Assembly: GCA_947172415.1 (NCBI GenBank) | Contig: OX359192.1 | Span: 1,118,501-1,182,500, forward strand | Direction of reading: 5' to 3' | Length of the DNA: 64,000 bases | Source of the DNA: Chondrosia reniformis | Taxonomy: Eukaryota; Porifera; Demospongiae; Chondrillida; Chondrillidae | Part shown: one piece after another, positions 57,609-64,000 of the stretch | How positions within the stretch are numbered: the stretch's first letter is position 1 | Layout: each line of letters starts with the position of its first letter | Program-made: the position numbers and the translations under genes | The notes under the pieces: model-generated | What the model saw: the letters and a program-made list of their open reading frames with translations, nothing else | The model's database searches: none | What the model was told of the DNA's origin: nothing

Positions 57609-59997
57609 AGAAGAGATTTTTGAAGGACATTCTTATCTATGCATCTATCAGTTTATATATCTCTACATACATACATATAGTTATGATTACCATTATAGCA
57701 GACAACACTGGCATCTTCAGAGTGATAACAGTGGTGTATACCAATACCAGAGTGACTACAATCCAGTAATGATCTCTCACTTCCTCCACATCCAAGATTA
57801 CTCAACCAGATAGGTCCAGTACCAGCTCCAAAGGCAGCCCTTGAGTAGTAATAGAGCACATTTTGATATCCAAGTTGTCTACATACTACCAGAGCATCAC
57901 TGTAACTCCACGAGTCATCACACACAGTTCCCCATTGTCCATTGATGTATATCTCCACTCTACCAGCATGAAAGGATTTGGACTTTGGACCACCAACCAA
58001 ACGAACTGAATCTACATATAGAATTATTTTTTAAATAAAGTATATACATATATTTTATTTACAAGTAAACATTAGAATTTTATATATATTAAGTGTATTA
58101 ATTCTTTGCTTACTATTAGAACATATCAAACCGACATCTTCATTATGTCCACAGTCATAAGTATCACCAAGTGGTCTGTGAGTACAGTTAAATACTGATT
58201 GTTCATTTCCTGTACATCCTAATCCATTCAACCAAATTCTTCCTCTTCCTTGTCCATAGGCAGCACTAGTATTTATAGCTTCCACATGATTATATCCCAG
58301 CTGTCCACAAACTACTTGTGCATCTTGAGAATCAAAATAGTCATCACAGACTGTTCCCCATTCATTGTTTGTAAAGACTTCAACTCGTCCAGACCAATAG
58401 TTGGAAAACTTGACTCCTTGTACAAGACGTATGATTTCTATTAGTATAACATAACATGATATTATGTATAGGGAATTTAGAAAATAAATCTGATATGAAA
58501 AATAGAATATAATGCAGATATTACAAACAAATTATGCTTACTCTTGGAGCATTGTATGAGTTCCCTGTAACAATAACTGTACCCTGTACTAGTCTGATAT
58601 TGACAATCCAAAAGTGCTGTCTCATTTCCATAGCAATTCAAGTTAGTAATATTATAATAGTTATAATAATAATTATAATTATTTGTCAATGAACCAGTCT
58701 CATATCCAAGTTCACTGCACATCACTTTGGCACTCTGAACACGTGAATGTACTGAGTTTGCTCTACAGACAATGTATTGTGTGCCACTAAGAAGCACCTG
58801 TGGATAGCCAGTTATAATTAAGGTATCCCTTTCCATGACAGTTGAGTTGGATGAGAGGGTAACTTTGCCTGCATCATGATATTTTGTCACATAAATGCTA
58901 AAACACCGGTCGCAGGTATCAAAATTAAGACACATGTACAGTAGCTTATAAGATATACATTATTAATTTGGCTTCATGTATCTAAACACACAAAGCCATA
59001 TTTTAATATCTAATTATATATAAAATGATCCATTAAAGAATTAACCTTTTAAGCAAGAAGCCCCAACATCTTGAAAATGTGTACAAGTATGGCTTAATTG
59101 ACTGCAGCTAGACAGTGTTGACTCTGTTCCACTACAAGATACCCCTCTCATCCATAATCTTCCAGTTCCAGGTCCATAGTAGCCACTCTGATCAGCAGAT
59201 CGGGCAAAGGGATAGCCAAGTTGTCTGCAGACTACAGAGGCTTCCACCATGGTCCAGTTATCTGAGCAGACTGTGCCCCATTCACCATCCTGATACACCT
59301 CCACACGACCAGAGTAGAAGTTACCAGTCTGTTGACCATTCTCTAGTCTGATGTTATTTGCTATTTATATAGAAAAGGAAGGAAATATAAATAATTAAAT
59401 CAAAACATATATATGGCAATTTCCCCATCTACATGCAGATATATGTATGTATAATATACTTTAACAATCCTAAAGCCTCTATGGTGTCCTTTACTCAGCT
59501 ATTCATGTATGAACAATGCAGTCCCTATACTCTTTACTCGTTAATTGTAAGCTGAGTATAATATACAGACATATATAGCCAACCTCCTATAGTATATATC
59601 ATGTATACGTAGGTGGATCTTTGACTTTTACAAATTCCTAGATAAGTACTCCATGAAAGACTCAAAGTGACATGCAGCACTGATGTAGTTTTCATTTCCC
59701 AGAAAGGACTGGTTTGCCCGGACCAGCCAAATGAAGAAGGAAAATGGATCCAAACTCATATATTATATATACGAGTTAAGAGTAATTGCCTTAAGGATTT
59801 TGAATTTAAAAATGTAGCATATAGAGACGTTACATTCTTACGTATCACATTTTAAAGAGTTACGTATATACAATAAAATATTAAACTGAAAGAACAATAC
59901 TATACAGCTCACCTGTAGTTGCTTTAGGAGAAATCGTCAAAAATACACACAAGGAGACAAAGATAGTCCCATCAAGTTGACTTGAAAATAGAGACAT
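51937..59997 (-). CDS. SRCR x7 / FN3 x5 receptor with WSDWS and tyrosine tail
   Basis: Seventeen exons close in frame for 1427 residues: 59913..59997, 59046..59360, 58542..58868, 58114..58437, 57691..58011, 57160..57480, 56732..57064, 56004..56315, 55627..55893, 54966..55235, 54539..54645, 54095..54263, 53406..53648, 53144..53250, 52846..53068, 52629..52686, 51937..52438. Signal peptide (FVSLCVFLTISPKA), then seven SRCR exons (pattern WGTVCDDSW, VVCRQLGYQ); the second lacks the N-terminal half. Five FN3 units follow at about 780-1241; FN3-2 ends SRWSDWSDE, a perfect WSXWS. Membrane span TAVETVMLIFLLVW. The 165-residue tail has LYEPDPS, two EHYQTP copies, DDYEDYPEPA and ends YYNVSF; YYN fits a Grb2-type SH2 site. 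It probably binds particles or ligands outside and recruits SH2 proteins inside (inferred). The partial gene at 60932..64000 is its tandem paralog. Confidence 0.85.
54997..55011 (-). other. WSXWS motif (WSDWS) in FN3-2
   Basis: These fifteen bases encode residues 944-948, near the last strand of the FN3 domain, where class I cytokine receptors carry the motif. Confidence 0.9.
57567..57606. repeat. (ATT)n microsatellite
   Basis: About twelve units in the intron between two SRCR exons of the SRCR/FN3 gene. Confidence 0.85.
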
Positions 59998-60931
59998 ATC
60001 ACAATAAACCTTATAGGTTAAACTGTTTTGCTATAGTTGGACTACTTGAAAAAAAAAACTATATTATTCTACGTAAAGACAACAGCTGGTGCAATATTAT
60101 ATATTTATATATCCATGTTTATAACAACAAATCAACATTGGTTATAATGATTATCGTTAAAAGGGTACATGTTTACTAAAGTGGGTAAGTACCCAAGCTT
60201 TGTTTGTTTTGAAACAGCCTTTATGCATTCTTTACTTATATACTGATTCTTTATACGTACCTACGTATATCAATTCTATATATATTATACAGCAAAGAGA
60301 GCTAGGGGATACGCAAATTTAACATATTATATATAGCTAATGAGGAGAGAGAGAGAAATTCTCAAAACGCACCTTCTCATTAATGTAAGCTAGGGGCAAC
60401 ATTGTATTAGGCTCATGATATTGTCATCCCGCCTGAAGGTCTTAAAAGGAGTGCTTTCTTTATTAGTGAGGATATTATACCAGCTTCATCCTACTTGGCC
60501 TATGTATATACAATTTTACCATAGTTTCAGATATATACAATTTACTGCACATATATATACGTATAAATGATCACAACCTAATAAGATTGATGTATCCTAG
60601 ACTAGCTAGTCTAAAGCTCGAGCTTTAGACTGTAGATCTAGAGACTTTTATACAATTCCAAAGTAATGCAGGAAAATAGTCTATATTCTTACGCTATCAA
60701 ATTAAAGACAGATGTTATAGAAAACCAAATAACACATACACACGTGCACATAATATCAACTGCACACTATAATTGTATGATATCTGTAATAAGGTATATA
60801 TGTATATTGCAGAAGTTGTATTGTTTTAATGTATCCATATGTAAATTAAATTTAGTATTGTAACAAACAAACACTCTTCAAACTGATTTCATGTTATGTG
60901 TATATACGTATCACAGATATTGCTGTAGTGT
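59998..60931. other. Intergenic between tandem receptors
   Basis: Promoter of the SRCR/FN3 gene (left side) and 3' flank of its paralog. AT-rich; no gene seen. Confidence 0.4.
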
Positions 60932-63900
60932 CTAGAAAGACACGTTGTAGTAAGTTGGCTCTACATAATCATCAGCATCATCATCATCATCACCACTGAG
61001 TTTCATTCGTGGCTTAGGCTCTACTGGAGGGTGAGCCCTGGCAGCAACTGAAGAAGGTGTATCATAATGATCTACAGATTTATCAGATGATTTTAGAAGT
61101 TGTTGTTTAGTTGGAGCTCTTAGCTTGAAGTGGGCGGGGTCACATTCATAAACATTAGCATCTCTTTTTCTGCCTTTGAAGGTGGAATCTTCTTGCTTAA
61201 TACCAAGCTTTAGATCCATTTCTTCATATTCAGGCTGCTGCTGGAATCCGTCTCGTGCTGTTTCATCTTCTTTTACTGAAGGTTCACGAGAGTCTTGTTC
61301 TCTATTGACCTGTCCCATGGTTATAGCTTCATCCTTATTATCAGTTTTCCCTTTCGCCTTTCTTTGTTTGCAATAACTATATGTAAATATGATAGTGCAT
61401 TTTACAATTTATTTGATAATAGATCATCTACATATACTAGATTTTTAAATCCTTTTTAAAGTTTTAATTGTTTACATACCATATTAGGAGGAGGAGTAGA
61501 ACAACAGTTTCTACTGCAATCATTATCCCAAGAATGACAACAATAATTACTGCAAAACACACATATGTAGTTTAATCAAATTATATATGTGCATATATAT
61601 AGTGAAAAGCTGAATGCATTTCTAATAAACCTATTAAATTTGATGACAAAGGTATCTGCAGGGATTTGGTCTCTGCTCCCGACGAGAGGGTACTTTCAGT
61701 AAAACTAACTGCAGGTCCATATCCAGCATCAGTAGCTGCTGTAATATTAATATCATATGTAGTATTTGGAGTTAGTCCATCAAAGGTAAAGGTGTTCACT
61801 TCGTCAGTAAAGTGGAATTCCATAATAACATCCTCTCCTAAAAGGTCTATCTATAAAAACATGTAAACAATTGAAGAAATGTATATGAAAGCTGTACAAG
61901 GTATTATTGTATATCATAGATTGCTCACTTGATATTTTCTGATTGGTCCATTTGGTGATAGCCAATGCAGGACGAAGGAGGTACTTGTATGATTACTGGA
62001 AGTAATATTTCTAACAGGACCTGGAACTGTAAATTTATAATATCTCATGAAAACTGTAGTTTATATAATATATAGCTACACATGAATATGAACTTACATA
62101 ATAATACACTATATATATATATATATATACGTACAACATGATTGTGACACCATACATAGAGATTTTAATTACCATCAGCCAATGTTGTCACATTTCTTGG
62201 CTCACTCCATTCAACTTTACCATGTGGAAAGTACCTCTTAACTGTCACACTATAGTTGGTGCTTGGGTGGAGATTGGTGAGGGTGAAATGTCCTATACTA
62301 GATGAGTTCACCATTACCTGCTGAGAATCACTCCACTGTATCTCGTAATGACTTATTCTTCTGTCATGATTCCAAATAATTTTTACACTTTTGGATTGAA
62401 TTTTCTTTATCTCCACTGTCAGAAATAAAAATAGACACTAAAGTTAGTAAAATCACACATTATTTTCATCTGAAAATTAGACACAAATATACATATGTTC
62501 TCCAATATACTTCCTCATCTGTCTCTCCTATGGCTCCATGCTCCATGATAAGTTGCTAGTATTTGTACTGTAAATACCCATCAAAATAGTAACCTTATAA
62601 GGAATATTTTGTCCTTGCACGTATGTACTGTAGATATACCGTGAATTAGATCAAGAAATGCATGTTGTATTAAAGTCATGCATATGCAGTTTTAGTTTAA
62701 AGATGATTTCTAAAAAAACATAATTCATGCAAATTTTGCAATACTATACGTATGTTACAGTAATTACGTGTAGGGAAATTCCGTTTGATGTAATTTGTGT
62801 GCACTGAGACACCTCACACGAATATGCACAAACTACGTAGATGCACACATGAATTTCTTGATTTACGGTATACCATTTACTGGCAATATAACAGTAAAGC
62901 GCGTTTGCAATTTATAGACAGTAATCTGTGAGTATATATACAGTATAATAGCATACTTACCATAAAGTGTTGGGTAAGTTGTAGTACTTGTAAATACTTC
63001 AGGTCCATAGCCGGCATCAGTAGCCATTGAGATGGTAATGCTATAGCTTGTGGCTGGACTGAGTCCATATAGAGTATACTCAGTAGCATTTCCATGAAGA
63101 TGGATGGTTGTACCAGGTTCCCAAGTAACCTAATAAATGAAGTGAATTGATTAATTGGGACTCGATTAATAGAGGACATATTGATGGAATGGATTTTTAT
63201 TTTTGAAAACTTACCATAATATAGTCAGTAAATTGGAAAAGGTAATATGGAACAAAGTGGCTCTTTGTACCACTCATTGTAATTGACTAGAGTGAGTGTA
63301 AAGCTTGTACTGTAATAATTATCCCATTGAGTTTGTAGCTAACAGGTAATATGGCAAAAAGTGTCGATTTGGTGCAGTCAGAAAAGGTTAAACTAGTGCA
63401 GGAGTTCTATGTTTAATGTTAATATGTAAAAGTACACTGTATCAACCTATACTACAAAGCTTCCCCACTATATGTACAATGGCATAGGACAAGTTTTTCT
63501 AATAAGCTCATTACTCTATAAAAGAAGTGATTATAATTTAACTGATAATATTATCGTATATCCACTAACCTTAACACTTCTTATTGGTCCATAAGTGCTA
63601 TAAGGTTGTCTCCAATTAACCTTTACAGAAGAACTAGTTTCATTTGATATTTCAACATTAGTAATTGCTCCAGGAACTGAATGCAATATAATATATACAT
63701 AGACACATAATATAATTCACACACCAAAGGAACTATATATAGGCATATATTTTCATGAATTTCATATAATTAAAGTATATTACTAATGCATATATATGTA
63801 TAAACATGTTTTATTGCTATCAGATAAATTGATTACTTGTTCCTTGGAATTTACTATATATATGTATTGTTCTTTATAACATACGTACGTATAACAAAAA

Positions 63901-64000
63901 AGAACAAATTGCATGAAACTGAATTAATTTATAATTACCATCAGCCAATGTTGTCACATTTCTTGGCTCACTCCATTCAACTTTACCATGTGGAAAGTAC
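60932..64000 (-). CDS. FN3 receptor paralog (5' part off window)
   Basis: Eight 3' exons are visible: 63939..64000 (cut by the edge), 63570..63676, 62961..63129, 62173..62415, 61929..62026, 61631..61850, 61480..61549, 60932..61376. Exon lengths and phases nearly all equal those of the neighbour (107, 169, 243 bp), and protein identity in the FN3 units is high. A 9-bp deletion shortens one exon, and an FN3 unit ending KVEWSEPRNVTTLAD occurs twice, showing internal duplication. The membrane span is VVILGIMIAVETVVLLLLLI. The tail has diverged except at docking-like sites: PEYEEMDLK, NVYECDPAH, DHYDTPSS and the C-terminus EPTYYNVSF. It very probably also carries SRCR modules upstream, which cannot be seen here. 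Confidence 0.85.

Overview
This is a eukaryotic, AT-rich, intron-rich window. Domain content (SRCR, FN3, Ig, TIR, SEFIR, CARD, Death, SAM), short introns, and endless TACGTA/TATATACGTATATA-type spacers suggest a demosponge, probably Amphimedon queenslandica or a close relative. That assignment is inference from recalled genome style, not from a search. Genes were rebuilt by hand from GT/AG sites, domain sense and frame closure. All multi-exon models below close in frame unless stated.

Left part (1-16 kb): a SAP-SH3-RING-TRAF zinc finger gene runs off the left edge. Next comes a duplicated single-exon fucosyltransferase-like gene; one copy is intact and the other is broken by a fold-back insertion, amid MITEs and duplicated blocks. 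Then comes a nine-exon APH-type phosphotransferase gene whose introns are packed with transposon remnants (Tigger/pogo, LINE, fold-backs).

Middle (16-39 kb): a CARD-SEFIR-Death adaptor; a small secreted helical, glycosylated protein (cytokine-like in design) convergent with a 14-exon Ig/FN3 single-pass receptor; a second APH paralog; a seven-transmembrane receptor; and an SRCR x2 membrane protein with a proline-rich PPxY tail.

Right part (39-64 kb): an ankyrin/SAM/TIR gene resembling SARM1 shares a 173-bp divergent promoter with a coiled-coil plus Death-domain gene. These are followed by two tandem SRCR/FN3 receptors with tyrosine-rich tails ending in the same YYNVSF peptide; the first has a perfect WSDWS motif in one FN3 domain.

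Taken together, about nine of the thirteen well-supported genes look like receptors, ligands or adaptors of innate immune signalling: SEFIR, TIR, CARD, Death and TRAF-type modules, scavenger receptors, and cytokine-receptor-like proteins. Ligand-receptor or receptor-adaptor partnerships among them are inference from proximity and domain logic. The sequence shows the domains, not the interactions.
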